DNA from: Cryobacterium sp. CG_9.6
GTDB lineage: Bacteria > Actinomycetota > Actinomycetes > Actinomycetales > Microbacteriaceae
Length of the DNA stretch: 64,000 nt
Assembly: GCF_029893365.1 (NCBI RefSeq)
Contig: NZ_JARXUZ010000001.1
Coordinates: 2,542,001-2,606,000, forward strand
Direction: 5' to 3'
Part shown: positions 35,950 to 45,184 of the stretch, piece after piece
Layout: the number at the start of each line of letters is the position of its first letter
How positions within the stretch are numbered: position 1 is the first letter of the stretch
The notes under the pieces: generated by a model
The model's database searches: none
What the model was told of the DNA's origin: nothing
The model's input: only the letters and a program-made list of their open reading frames with translations
Program-made: the position numbers and the translations under genes

Positions 35950-37275
35950 TTATTCCTTGACCGGGATTGACTGTGCCTTCAGGGCTTCAATCGTGGCAGT
36001 CTGGCCGGTGGTGAGCGCCTCGGCGAGGGTGCCGTTGCCGCTCACAGCCGCCTTGAAACCATCAGACACATCGTTGTAGGTCTGCGTCATGGTGGGGCCC
36101 CACACGAAGTCTGCCGACACCTCACTGGATGCTGCAGCAAAGACGTCGTAGATGGGCTGGTCGCCGTAGAACGCCACGCCCTCCTTGAGCACGGGGAGGT
36201 CAAGACCAGCCTTGGCGGCCGGGTACAGGTTGGCCGATTCGTTGAGCATGGTCAGCGACTCGCTCGAGCTGTTGAGCCAGAGTGCAAACTGCGCTGCTTC
36301 GTACGGGTGCTCAGAACCGGTGAAGACTGCGGTGGACGAGCCACCCCAGTTTCCGCTCGCGGCGTCGCCGGCGGCCCACTGCGGTGACGGAGCCACGGCC
36401 CACTTGCCCGCGGTGTCCGGCGCGCCACTGGCGATGGAGTTGGCACCCCAAGCGGCAGAGTTCCAGGTCCAGGCCGCGCCCGTGTTGTAGGCGTTATCCC
36501 ACTCGGTGGTCCACGGCGGCTGGGTGGAGACGAGGTCCCGGTCAATCAGGTCCTGCCAGTAATCGGCAACCTTGATGGAGGTGTCGTCGGTGAGGTTGAC
36601 GCTCCAGTCGGTGCCGTCATTTCCGAACCAGGTACCGCCGGCCTGCCAGACGAGCCCGGCAAACTGGTTGATGTCGCTCTGCGAGAAGTTGGTGATGTAG
36701 TTACCGGTGGCGCGCACCTGCTCGGCCGCGGTCGCGAACTCGGCCCAGGTGGTGGGAATAGCGATGTTGTTGGCCTCGAAGAGGTCAGCCCGGTAGAACA
36801 TGGCCATGGGGCCCGAGTCCTGCGGAATGGCGTACACGGCGTCCTCCTCGTTGAAGTTCACCTGGCCCCAGGTCCAGTCCACGAAGTCAGCCTGCGCATC
36901 CAGCACACCAGCGCAGGAAGCCAGGTTGACCAGGCCATCCTGCACGCGGAAGTTGGGCAGCGCGTCGTATTCGATCTGACCGAGGTCAGGCGCGTTGCCG
37001 GCCTCGAGCTGGTTGAAGAAGTTGGCGTAGGTGCCGCCGTTTCCGTTCGGTCCGGTCTGCACGGCCACCTGAATGTCGGGGTTGGCCTCGTTCCAGACGT
37101 CGACAACGTCTTCGATGCCGGGGATCCAGGACGTGAAGGTGAGGTTGACCTTTCCGTCAGCGGGGGCGCAGTCTGCGGCAGTGTCGCTCGTGGACGCGGC
37201 CGTTGAACAGCCGCTGAGGGCTACCGTCGCTGCGGTGAGCAGGGCAACGGTGGCCGCTCGTTTCGTGATTCGCAT
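35950..37275 (-). CDS. Sugar ABC transporter substrate-binding lipoprotein
   Basis: A family 1 (MalE-type) solute-binding lipoprotein of 441 residues. The lipobox is VALSGC (C23). The mature part has LTFTSWIPGIEDVVDVWNEA and a Trp-rich sugar-binding region (WTTEWDNAYNTGAAWTWNSA). ATG 37275 has AAAGGAA upstream; the frame is open 126 bases further without an export signal. The next genes upstream encode the two permeases. No ATPase is encoded here, so a shared MsiK-like ATPase elsewhere probably energises the system. The ligand is inferred to be a galactoside because GH42 and GH36 share the operon. Confidence 0.93.
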   Translation of the reverse strand: MRITKRAATVALLTAATVALSGCSTAASTSDTAADCAPADGKVNLTFTSWIPGIEDVVDVWNEANPDIQVAVQTGPNGNGGTYANFFNQLEAGNAPDLGQIEYDALPNFRVQDGLVNLASCAGVLDAQADFVDWTWGQVNFNEEDAVYAIPQDSGPMAMFYRADLFEANNIAIPTTWAEFATAAEQVRATGNYITNFSQSDINQFAGLVWQAGGTWFGNDGTDWSVNLTDDTSIKVADYWQDLIDRDLVSTQPPWTTEWDNAYNTGAAWTWNSAAWGANSIASGAPDTAGKWAVAPSPQWAAGDAASGNWGGSSTAVFTGSEHPYEAAQFALWLNSSSESLTMLNESANLYPAAKAGLDLPVLKEGVAFYGDQPIYDVFAAASSEVSADFVWGPTMTQTYNDVSDGFKAAVSGNGTLAEALTTGQTATIEALKAQSIPVKE

Positions 37276-37364
37276 TATTTTCCTTTGATGGTTTTTCGCT
37301 GGAGTGGAGTGGTGCGGGGCGGTACGGGGTGGTGCGGATGGGACGGTCGGAAAAGTAGAAGGGG

Positions 37365-38282
37365 TTATTTGACGCTGCCGGCGCCGAGGCCGCTGCGCCA
37401 AAAGCGCTGCAGGAGCAGGAAAAGAATGATCAGCGGAATGATCGACAAGAGGGCTCCGATCAGCACGTAACCGCGCAGCTCGGGGATCTGGTTCACCTGG
37501 GAGTTCCAGGCGTAGAGCCCGAGAGTCACCGGGAAGAGGGTCTCATCGCGCAGCATGATCAGGGGAAGGAAGAAGTTGTTCCAAATGGCCACAAACTGAA
37601 AGAGGAAGACCGTGACCAGGGCGGGGAACATCAGCTTGACGGACACCGTGAAGAACGTGCGCACTTCCCCGGCGCCATCGAGGCGAGCCGCTTCGATCAG
37701 TTCGTCGGGCACGCTGGCCGCGGCGAAGATACGGGTGAGGTAGACGCCGAAGGGGCTGACCAGGCTGGGCAGGAAGACCGCCCAGAAGGTGTTGGTGAGG
37801 CTCACCTGGCTGAAGAGCAGAAAGAGTGGGAGCGCGAGCGCGGTGGCCGGTACGAGTACCCCGCCAAGCACAATGTTGAAGAGGAACTCGCGGCCCGGGA
37901 ACCGATACTTGGCCAGCGCGTAGCCGCACATTGCAGCAAAGAGGGTGGCAAGCAGCGCACCCGCTCCGGCGTAGACCGCACTGTTGAGCATCCACTTAAG
38001 AAAAACACCGTCACGGTAGACCACAAGGTCACCGATGTTCTCAAACAGATTAAAGTCGGCGAACCAGAGTGGGTTGGTGTTTGTGAACTGGCTGCTGGAT
38101 TTCGTTCCAGCAATGAACAGCCACCAGATCGGGATGAGGAAGTAGAGCGTGAAGACGAGCATCACGGTCATGGCCCCGATCTGCGATAGCGGGCTCTCCC
38201 TGGGACCCTTCGCGACTCGACGGGACGTGGGCACACGCGTGGGCGCGCCGGGAGCGACGGCCGGCTCGGTGAGGGCGCTCAT
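37365..38282 (-). CDS. Sugar ABC transporter permease (MalG type)
   Basis: A CUT1 family permease of 305 residues with six membrane helices. The EAA coupling loop reads ELIEAARLDGAGEVRTFFTV, and the C-terminus QRFWRSGLGAGSVK is typical of MalG-type subunits. ATG 38282 overlaps the stop of the partner permease by four bases (ATGA). An N-terminal Pro/Arg-rich cytoplasmic tail of about 35 residues precedes helix 1. Confidence 0.94.
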   Translation of the reverse strand: MSALTEPAVAPGAPTRVPTSRRVAKGPRESPLSQIGAMTVMLVFTLYFLIPIWWLFIAGTKSSSQFTNTNPLWFADFNLFENIGDLVVYRDGVFLKWMLNSAVYAGAGALLATLFAAMCGYALAKYRFPGREFLFNIVLGGVLVPATALALPLFLLFSQVSLTNTFWAVFLPSLVSPFGVYLTRIFAAASVPDELIEAARLDGAGEVRTFFTVSVKLMFPALVTVFLFQFVAIWNNFFLPLIMLRDETLFPVTLGLYAWNSQVNQIPELRGYVLIGALLSIIPLIILFLLLQRFWRSGLGAGSVK

Positions 38283-39220
38283 TTGGCTTCCTTCCGCTGG
38301 GTGAATTTGAGGAATGAGAAGGACAGCACGAAGGTGGCCAGCGCCAACACCACGCTGAATGCCGCGGCGAGGTTGACGTTCGGAATCGACGAGGTGGAGT
38401 AGACCATCAGGTTGGGTGTGAACGTACTGGTGACCGCGGAGCTGAAGGAGCGGAACACCTGGGGCTCAGCGAGCAGCTGGAGGGTACCGATGATGGAGAA
38501 GATGCCGGTGAGCACGATGGCCGGCATGATCAGCGGAATCTTGATGGACCAGGCGATGCGTAACTGACCGGCACCGTCGAGCCGGGCGGCCTCATAGATT
38601 TCAGTGGGGATGGCGAGAAGTGCGGAGTAGATGATGAGCATGTTGTAGCCCACGTACACCCACGTGACCACGTTTGCGATGGCCCACAGCACCAGGTCGG
38701 CGGAAAGAAAACTGACGTTGCTGGTGAGGGCGGTGAACGGTGAGAGGTTCGGTGAGTACAGGAAACCCCACATAATCGCTGCGATCACTCCCGGCACGGC
38801 GTAGGGAACAAAGAACGCCAGCCGGAAGAAACGTTTGCCGCGCAGGAGCGGGCTGTCCAACAGGAGGGCAAAGATGAGGGCGAGGCCGAGCATGACCGGC
38901 ACCTGCACGACACCGAAGGCCAGCACGCGGGCAATGGATTCCCAGAACGGACCATTCTGGAACACCAGAATGTACTGGGTGAGGCCACCAAAAACCTCGG
39001 TCGCCTTGCCGAAGGTACCCTCCCGCTCGATGACGAGCAGTGACTGGTAGACCGCATAGGCAATGGGGATGAGGTAAAACAGCGTGAAGAGAACGGCGAA
39101 CGGCACGATAAAGAAGGCGATGGCCTGGGGGTGCGCCACCCGAACCTTGCGCGGTCGCCGTGGGGGCTGCGGAACCGAGCCGATGCGGGTGCCTACTGCG
39201 GACGTAGCCGAAGCGCTCAT
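38279..39220 (-). CDS. Sugar ABC transporter permease (MalF type)
   Basis: A CUT1 family permease of 313 residues with six membrane helices. It has the EAA loop EIYEAARLDGAGQLRIAWSI and a basic N-terminal tail before FFIVPFAVLFTLFYLIPI. ATG 39220 overlaps the beta-galactosidase stop in ATGA, and its own stop overlaps the MalG-type start, so the three are translationally coupled. Confidence 0.94.
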   Translation of the reverse strand: MSASATSAVGTRIGSVPQPPRRPRKVRVAHPQAIAFFIVPFAVLFTLFYLIPIAYAVYQSLLVIEREGTFGKATEVFGGLTQYILVFQNGPFWESIARVLAFGVVQVPVMLGLALIFALLLDSPLLRGKRFFRLAFFVPYAVPGVIAAIMWGFLYSPNLSPFTALTSNVSFLSADLVLWAIANVVTWVYVGYNMLIIYSALLAIPTEIYEAARLDGAGQLRIAWSIKIPLIMPAIVLTGIFSIIGTLQLLAEPQVFRSFSSAVTSTFTPNLMVYSTSSIPNVNLAAAFSVVLALATFVLSFSFLKFTQRKEAK

Positions 39221-41319
39221 GATGCGGTCTCCTCTCTGATGACGCGGACGGCTCCGGCCGGCACCAGCACGGTGCCGGTCACGGCGTCACCGGTGACAAT
39301 GTCGATTCCGTCTGCGGTGGCAACCACGGTGTCGGAGACGCCGTGGTTGATGATGAACACAAAACTACGGTCGTCGCCCACGCGTCGAATGACCTCGAGC
39401 AGCCCGTCGTTCTCCGGGCCGGTCGCGGTGACACGGGCCTCGCGAGCAATCACCCGCAAGAGGTCACGGTAGGTGGTGTGGTCCGGCGCGGTGGCCAGGT
39501 ACCACGCCGCCCCGGATCCGTGGCGGTTGCGCGTGATCGCCGGCACGCCGACGAGCGTCCCGTCGGCGTAGGACGCGATCGCCTCGGCACTGGCGAGGCG
39601 CAGGCGCTCGGTCCACAGTGTGCCCGTGGCATCAGCACCGAACGCATCAGCACCGAAGGCATCAGCACCGAAGGCATCAGCACCGAACGCATCGAGCCGC
39701 ACAGCCTGGTCGGGCGACAGCGGTACAAACTCCTCCACGGAGATGCCGAGGAGGTCACGGAATGCACCGGGGTAGCCCCCGAGACGAACTCGGTCGTCCT
39801 CGTCAACAATGCCGCTGTAGAAGGTAACCAGCGTGTGGCCACCCGCAGCCACGAAGGCCGCCAGGTTGTCTGCCTGCTCATCGGTGGTGAGGTAGAGGGC
39901 CGGCACCACGACGAGGCGATAACCCGTGAGATCGGCGTCCGGAGAGACGATGTCAACGGTGACTCCGAGCCGATGCAGCGCGGTGTACGCAGCGTGCACC
40001 TGTTCGAGGTAGGTGACCGCCTTCGATGGACGGGACTCGTTGTCTGCGGCCCACCAGGCTTCCCAGCTGAACAGGATCGCCGTGTCGGCAACCACTCGGG
40101 TGCCCACCACCTCACGGAGGCGGGTGAGCGTGGCGCCCAGTTCGACGACCTCTTTCCAGAGGACGGTGTCGGTTCCGGCGTGCGGCACCAGCGCGGAGTG
40201 GAATTTTTCCGACCCCTGCTGGGATGCGCGCCACTGAAAGAAGCAGATGGCTTCGGCACCGCGAGCCACATGGGAGAGCGAGTTGCGGGTCATCTCCCCC
40301 GGGGCCTTTGCCCGGTTGAGCGGTTGCCAGTTCACGGCGCTTGTGGCCTGCTCCATGAGGAGCCAGCCACCGCCATCGGCGAGCCCTCGGCTGAGGTCTG
40401 CGGAGAAGGCAAGCTCCGTTGTGGGGTCGTCGAGTCGGTGATCCAGGTAGTGATCGTTGGCCACAACATCAACGTCGGATGCCCAGGACCAGTAGTCAAG
40501 GTTGCGAATGTGTGCGGTGACCATGAAGTTTGTGGTGACCGGCACGCGACTGTGCCGGCGGATGACGGCTTCCTCGGCCCGGTAGTAACCGAGCAGTTCG
40601 TCGGAGCTGAACCGGTGGAAATCCAGGGCCTGCCCCGGATTACGGCTGGACAGGGTGAGGCGTGGCGTGTGAATTTCTTCCCAAGCGCCGTAGCGCTGGC
40701 TCCAGAAGGACGTTCCCCACGCCGTGTTCAGGGCAGCAATGGTTCCGTAGCGGGCTTCGAGCCAGCGCCGGAATGCACCGGCAGTGTCGTCGCAGTAGCA
40801 GAGCGCGTTGTGGCACCCCAGTTCGTTCGATACGTGCCAGAGCACAACGGCGGGATGAGCGCCATAGCGCTCGGCGACTCGCTCGACCAGGCGCAAAGCG
40901 TGCGCACGAAACACCGGCGAACTGGGGCACCAGGCCTGGCGTCCACCGGAGTAGCGCGTGGTGCCGTCTTCGACCTGAGGCAGAATCTCGGGGTGTGCGG
41001 TGGTGAGCCACGGCGGCGGCGACGAGGTTCCCGTGCCCAGGTTGACGCGAATCCCGTGCGAGTGAAGCAGGTCAATGATGGTGTCGAGCAGAGTGAAGTC
41101 GTACTCACCCGCGCGGGGTTCGAGAGCGGACCAGCCGAAAATGTTGATGGCCACGAGGTCGACGCCAGCCTGCTGCATCAGCAGCACGTCTTCGGCCCAG
41201 ACCTCTGGTCCCCACTGCTCGGGGTTGTAATCACAGCCGTAGGCGATACCGGTCTGCACGAAGGGGGTCGCCCGCACGGCCTCATCGAGGTGGACCTGGG
41301 TGGCTGCTGGCGTGTACAT
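39217..41319 (-). CDS. Beta-galactosidase, GH42
   Basis: A 700-residue cytoplasmic family 42 beta-galactosidase. The N-terminal barrel starts GCDYNPEQWGPEVW. The acid/base Glu is in WHVSNELGCHNALCYCDD, which also supplies Zn-type cysteines, and the nucleophile Glu is in WLLMEQATSAVNW. A trimerisation domain (about 400-610) and a C-terminal beta domain follow. In the trimerisation domain the protein carries four copies of the 5-residue unit DAFGA, encoded by a 15-bp tandem repeat. ATG 41319 has GGGAG upstream; the frame is open to 41403. It is the first gene of the operon, facing two LacI-type operators. Confidence 0.94.
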   Translation of the reverse strand: MYTPAATQVHLDEAVRATPFVQTGIAYGCDYNPEQWGPEVWAEDVLLMQQAGVDLVAINIFGWSALEPRAGEYDFTLLDTIIDLLHSHGIRVNLGTGTSSPPPWLTTAHPEILPQVEDGTTRYSGGRQAWCPSSPVFRAHALRLVERVAERYGAHPAVVLWHVSNELGCHNALCYCDDTAGAFRRWLEARYGTIAALNTAWGTSFWSQRYGAWEEIHTPRLTLSSRNPGQALDFHRFSSDELLGYYRAEEAVIRRHSRVPVTTNFMVTAHIRNLDYWSWASDVDVVANDHYLDHRLDDPTTELAFSADLSRGLADGGGWLLMEQATSAVNWQPLNRAKAPGEMTRNSLSHVARGAEAICFFQWRASQQGSEKFHSALVPHAGTDTVLWKEVVELGATLTRLREVVGTRVVADTAILFSWEAWWAADNESRPSKAVTYLEQVHAAYTALHRLGVTVDIVSPDADLTGYRLVVVPALYLTTDEQADNLAAFVAAGGHTLVTFYSGIVDEDDRVRLGGYPGAFRDLLGISVEEFVPLSPDQAVRLDAFGADAFGADAFGADAFGADATGTLWTERLRLASAEAIASYADGTLVGVPAITRNRHGSGAAWYLATAPDHTTYRDLLRVIAREARVTATGPENDGLLEVIRRVGDDRSFVFIINHGVSDTVVATADGIDIVTGDAVTGTVLVPAGAVRVIREETAS
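39631..39690. repeat. Four 15-bp tandem repeats inside the GH42 gene
   Basis: Units start at 39631, 39646, 39661 and 39676 (ATCAGCACCGAACGC or ATCAGCACCGAAGGC). They are in frame and encode repeated DAFGA. Confidence 0.95.
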
Positions 41320-41342
41320 CTGCTCCCGCTTCTGCGTGCTCT

Positions 41343-41360
41343 TCTGTGAACGTGCACAGA
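41343..41360. promoter_or_regulatory. LacI-type operator O1
   Basis: Palindrome TCTGTGAACGTGCACAGA with perfect 6-bp outer arms, 24 bases before the GH42 start. Its core TGTGAACGTNCACA recurs at O2. The central CG and this general form are typical of LacI-family operators. Confidence 0.75.
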
Positions 41361-41390
41361 TGGGAGTGAATAACTCCCCGTTGAGATTTC

Positions 41391-41404
41391 TGTGAACGTA
41401 CACA
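41391..41404. promoter_or_regulatory. LacI-type operator O2
   Basis: TGTGAACGTACACA, matching O1 at 13 of 14 core positions and placed 46 bp away in the same gap, nearer the lacI-type gene. The pair suggests cooperative binding and autoregulation. Confidence 0.75.
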
Positions 41405-41458
41405 CACTAAATAGATTGGCACCAGAGTGTCAAGGTGACAAGCCGGTACAGTTATCAA

Positions 41459-42481
41459 ATGGTTACCGTTCCGAGGCGACGCAAACGCGCGACGATCCAC
41501 GATGTCGCTGCTGAAGCCGGCGTCTCCCGCGGCACGGTCAGTCGGGTCGTGAACAACGAGCGCTATGTGTCGGCCGAAGCCCGCAGCGCCATTGAGGCCG
41601 CTATCGAAAAGGTTGGCTACGTTCCCAACACCGCGGCACGCAACCTGGTGATGCAGCGCTCACAGGCCGTGGGCCTGCTCGTGCACGAGCCACACTCGCT
41701 TTTTCTCGAGGACCCGAATATCGGTGAGATCCTTCTCGGCGCCAACACCGCACTCTCCCGTGCGGACTACCAGATGGTGAGCCTGGTGATTGAGTCCGAT
41801 CGGGACACCGAACGGGTGGCCCGATACCTCAGTGGCGGATTTGTGGACGGCATTGTCGTCATCTCCGCTCGGGAGCAGGACCCGATCACCCGCGTCATCG
41901 AACGGTTGGATCTGCCCGCGGCCTTCGTGGGGCATCCGCTGGACCTGGTGGACCTCCCCTACGTGAGCATCAACAACACCCTGGCTGCCCGCGCGATCAC
42001 TGAACGCCTCATGAAGACGGGACGACGGCGCATCGGCATGATCGTTGCCGCACTGGATCGCGACTCGGGTATCGACCGTCTGGCGGGGTTCACGGCGGCG
42101 CTCGGTGACCGCTTCGACCCGGCACTGGTGGCTTCGGTCCCCCTGTACACCTACGCCGACGGGCAGGCCGGGATGCGAATGCTGCTCGAACGGGACCCCC
42201 TCATCGACGGTGTCTTTGCGGCGTCCGACGCTATTGCCGCGGGCGCGCTGAACGCGCTGCGCGAGGCCGGCCGCAGCGTGCCCGGTGACGTGGGAATTGT
42301 GGGCTTTGACGACAGCGCCTGGGCTGTGCGCTGCCAGCCCCTGCTCTCCACCGTGCGCCAGCCCGCCAACAAGCTGGGTGAGCGCGCCGCAGAATCGGTG
42401 CTCAGCCAGCTGCGCGGTGAGGCCCCCGAGCTTGGTGGGATTCTGCTGGAGACCGAAATCGTCTGGCGCGATTCGGCCTAA
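41459..42481 (+). CDS. LacI-family transcriptional repressor of the galactoside operon
   Basis: A 340-residue regulator. The N-terminal helix-turn-helix is ATIHDVAAEAGVSRGTVSRV, with the hinge VGYVPNTAARNLV and a periplasmic-binding-protein-like effector domain ending VGFDDSAWAVRCQPLLSTV. ATG 41459 is used; GTG 41435 would add eight residues. Neither has a clear ribosome site, so a leaderless transcript is possible. It is divergent from the GH42-transport operon, and two TGTGAACGTNCACA palindromes in between are its likely targets, including its own promoter. The inducer is probably a galactoside or its product. Confidence 0.93.
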   Translation: MVTVPRRRKRATIHDVAAEAGVSRGTVSRVVNNERYVSAEARSAIEAAIEKVGYVPNTAARNLVMQRSQAVGLLVHEPHSLFLEDPNIGEILLGANTALSRADYQMVSLVIESDRDTERVARYLSGGFVDGIVVISAREQDPITRVIERLDLPAAFVGHPLDLVDLPYVSINNTLAARAITERLMKTGRRRIGMIVAALDRDSGIDRLAGFTAALGDRFDPALVASVPLYTYADGQAGMRMLLERDPLIDGVFAASDAIAAGALNALREAGRSVPGDVGIVGFDDSAWAVRCQPLLSTVRQPANKLGERAAESVLSQLRGEAPELGGILLETEIVWRDSA

Positions 42482-42513
42482 TCGGCCGAATCGGCGGCCC
42501 CCACCCGGGAGGG

Positions 42514-45054
42514 TTACAGGCGATTGACGCCGGTCACGCGCACGACGGCTTCTCCCAGCTCGTCTGATGCTTCCAGATCAATCTCCGCGCTGATTCCCCA
42601 GTCGTGGTCACCGGCCGGATCGTCGAGAATCTGGCGCACGGTCCAGCTCGTTGCCGTGGTCTCGATCATGAGCAGGTCGGAGCTGCGCGCCGGGGCACCG
42701 GTGAGAATCTCATCGTGCTCGTCGAAGTACGCGTCCAGCGAGTCACCCCACACGTCGGCCGTGAACCCGTGCTCCTTGTCAAGGTCGCCGAGCTCGTCGT
42801 AGTGCTCGAGGGCAGCCAACTGCACGCGGCGAAAGAGTTCGTTGCGCACGAGAATGCGGAAGGCCCGCACGTTCATCGTGAGCCGCTTGGGCGTGGGCGG
42901 CATGAGTGCATGCGCCTCAGACTCATGCTCCACCGGGTCCGGGTGCAGCAGTTCTTCCCACTCGTCGAGCAGGCTCGAATCCACCTGGCGCACCAGTTCG
43001 CCCAGCCATTCGATCAGATCAAGCAGGTCTTCATTCTTGGCCTCGTCGGGGATGGTCTGCCGGGCCGCGCGGTACGCGTCCGACAGGTATCGCAGCACCA
43101 CACCCTCGCTCCGCGCGAGCTTGTAGAAGGCGATGAACTCCCCAAACGACATTGCCCGCTCGTACATGTCGCGCACCACGGATTTGGGCCGCAACTCGAA
43201 GTCGGCGATCCAGGGCTGCGACGCCTTGTAGGTCTCAAACGTGTAGTTCAACAGCTCTTCGAGCGGCTTGGGCCAGGTGATTTCCTCGAGCAGCGCCATC
43301 CGCTCGTCATATTCAATCCCCTCGCGCTTCATGGCGTTCACGGCCTCGCCCCGCGCGGCGAATTGCTGGCCCATGAGCACGGGCCGCGGGTCGTCGAGCG
43401 TCGCCTCCAGAATGGAGATCATGTCAAGGGCATAGTTGCCGGTTCCGGGGCCGGGACCCACGGCCGGATCCGGGTCGAGCAGCTCGAAGGCGGCGAGCGC
43501 AAACGGGGACAGCGGTTGGTTGAGAGCGAAGTTGGCCTGTAGATCGATCATGAGGCGGATGCTTGGCTCGAGCCCGTCGAGACCTCGCGCGGTTTGCTCC
43601 ACAATCCCGGCTTCCCGCAGCGTCTTGTAGATGCCGAGGGCACGCTTGGCGAGCACCAGCTGGCGCTTCCACGGCTCGTGATTATCAAAGACGAGGGAGT
43701 GCACGTGGGCGAAGGCGTCCCCGCCACGCCCGATCACATTGATGAGCATTGCGGCGGTCATCTGCATGCTCGAGCTCAAGGTCTCCGGCTCGGCGTCCAC
43801 CAAGCGGCGGAATGACGGTTCGCCCCAGGAGACGAAGCCGTCCGGCGCCTTCTTGCGCACGATCTTGCGCTTCTTCTTCGGGTCGTCCCCCGCCTTCTCG
43901 ATGGCCTTCAGGTTCTCCGACTCGTGGTCGGGTGCCTGAATCACCACGGTGCCGGCGGTGTCATAGCCCGCGCGTCCGGCACGCCCGGCGATCTGGTGGA
44001 ATTCCCGCACGAGCACCTGGCGCATCTTCACGCCGTCATACTTCGTGAGCGCCGTGAACAGCACCGTGCGAATAGGCACGTTGATGCCCACGCCGAGGGT
44101 GTCGGTTCCACAAATGACCCGCAGCATGCCGCGCTGTGCGAGCTGTTCCACGAGGCGCCGATACTTGGGCAGCATTCCGGCGTGGTGCACGCCGATCCCC
44201 ATGCGAATGAGGCGCGACAGGGTTTTGCCGAAACTGGTCGTGAAGCGGAACTCACCAATGAGTTCGGCTATCTCGTCGCGCTGCTCCCGGGTGGCCACCT
44301 TGGCGCTTGCGAGCGCCTGCGCTCGCTCCAGCGCGGCAGCCTGCGAGAAGTGCACAATGTAGACCGGCGCCTTCTGCGTGTGCAGCAGGTCTTCGACCGT
44401 CTCATGCACGGGAGTGGTCTCGTAGTAGAAGTTGAGCGGTACCGGGCGCTCCACACCGGTGACGATCGCGGTGTCCCGCCCGGTGCGCTTCGACAGGTCT
44501 TCGGCAATGAACCGCACGTCACCGAGCGTGGCCGACATGAGGATGAACTGCACGCGCGGCAGCAGGAGCAGCGGCACCTGCCACGCCCAGCCACGTTCCG
44601 GGTCGCCATAGAAGTGGAACTCATCCATCACCACCTGATCGACCTCGGTGTCCTCGCCGTGACGCAGCGCGAGGTTCGCCAGAATTTCAGCGGTACAGCA
44701 GATGATGGGGGCATCCGCATTCACGGACGAGTCGCCCGTCATCATGCCCACGTTTTCGGCACCGAAGGTCTCCACCAGCGAGAAGAACTTCTCGCTCACC
44801 AGCGCCTTGATCGGGGCCGTGTAGAAGCTGCGCTTACCCGCGGACAGCGCGGCGAAGTGCGCTCCGACCGCCACGAGCGACTTGCCAGTGCCCGTGGGGG
44901 TACTGAGGATGAGGTTGGCACCCGACACGATCTCGATGACCGCCTCTTCCTGAGCCGGGTAGAGCGAGAGCCCCTGCTCGGTCGCCCAGTTTTCGAACGC
45001 CTCGAAGAGAACGTCGGGGTCGGTTACGTTGGGGAGACTCGTGAGAAGTGACAT
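42514..45054 (-). CDS. Ski2-like DEAD/DEAH-box helicase with DUF3516
   Basis: A superfamily 2 helicase of 846 residues. Motif I is STPTGTGKS, motif II is MDEFHFY (a DEFH variant), motif III is MSATLGD, and motif VI is HQIAGRAGRAGYD. The C-terminal half (about 420-846) matches DUF3516, the actinobacterial accessory domain of these RNA helicases. It resembles Ski2/Mtr4 proteins but lacks the HelY-type tail. ATG 45054 has AAGGGA upstream. A role in RNA turnover is family inference. It converges with the lacI-type gene (32-base gap). Confidence 0.9.
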   Translation of the reverse strand: MSLLTSLPNVTDPDVLFEAFENWATEQGLSLYPAQEEAVIEIVSGANLILSTPTGTGKSLVAVGAHFAALSAGKRSFYTAPIKALVSEKFFSLVETFGAENVGMMTGDSSVNADAPIICCTAEILANLALRHGEDTEVDQVVMDEFHFYGDPERGWAWQVPLLLLPRVQFILMSATLGDVRFIAEDLSKRTGRDTAIVTGVERPVPLNFYYETTPVHETVEDLLHTQKAPVYIVHFSQAAALERAQALASAKVATREQRDEIAELIGEFRFTTSFGKTLSRLIRMGIGVHHAGMLPKYRRLVEQLAQRGMLRVICGTDTLGVGINVPIRTVLFTALTKYDGVKMRQVLVREFHQIAGRAGRAGYDTAGTVVIQAPDHESENLKAIEKAGDDPKKKRKIVRKKAPDGFVSWGEPSFRRLVDAEPETLSSSMQMTAAMLINVIGRGGDAFAHVHSLVFDNHEPWKRQLVLAKRALGIYKTLREAGIVEQTARGLDGLEPSIRLMIDLQANFALNQPLSPFALAAFELLDPDPAVGPGPGTGNYALDMISILEATLDDPRPVLMGQQFAARGEAVNAMKREGIEYDERMALLEEITWPKPLEELLNYTFETYKASQPWIADFELRPKSVVRDMYERAMSFGEFIAFYKLARSEGVVLRYLSDAYRAARQTIPDEAKNEDLLDLIEWLGELVRQVDSSLLDEWEELLHPDPVEHESEAHALMPPTPKRLTMNVRAFRILVRNELFRRVQLAALEHYDELGDLDKEHGFTADVWGDSLDAYFDEHDEILTGAPARSSDLLMIETTATSWTVRQILDDPAGDHDWGISAEIDLEASDELGEAVVRVTGVNRL

Positions 45055-45100
45055 GTTCCCTTAAGACTGCACTACTTCGCTGTGCCCTGGTGAACGGTGC

Positions 45101-45148
45101 GGGGAACGGGACGGGGAACGGGACGGGGAACGGGACGGGGAACGGGAC
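45101..45148. repeat. Four perfect 12-bp tandem repeats (GGGGAACGGGAC)
   Basis: Units begin at 45101, 45113, 45125 and 45137, in the 130-base gap between the divergent helicase and molybdoenzyme genes, ending 36 bases before the latter. A degenerate copy continues to about 45168. On the minus strand they lie just upstream of the helicase promoter region. Confidence 0.95.
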
Positions 45149-45184
45149 GGGCCTGGGTTCAGGGAACGGTTCTAGGCTGGAGTC

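Noticed and set aside
39343..41349. Long plus-strand open frame of 668 codons antisense to GH42
   Set aside because: It is the mirror of a complete, well-conserved GH42 gene in GC-rich DNA and has no recognisable domains.
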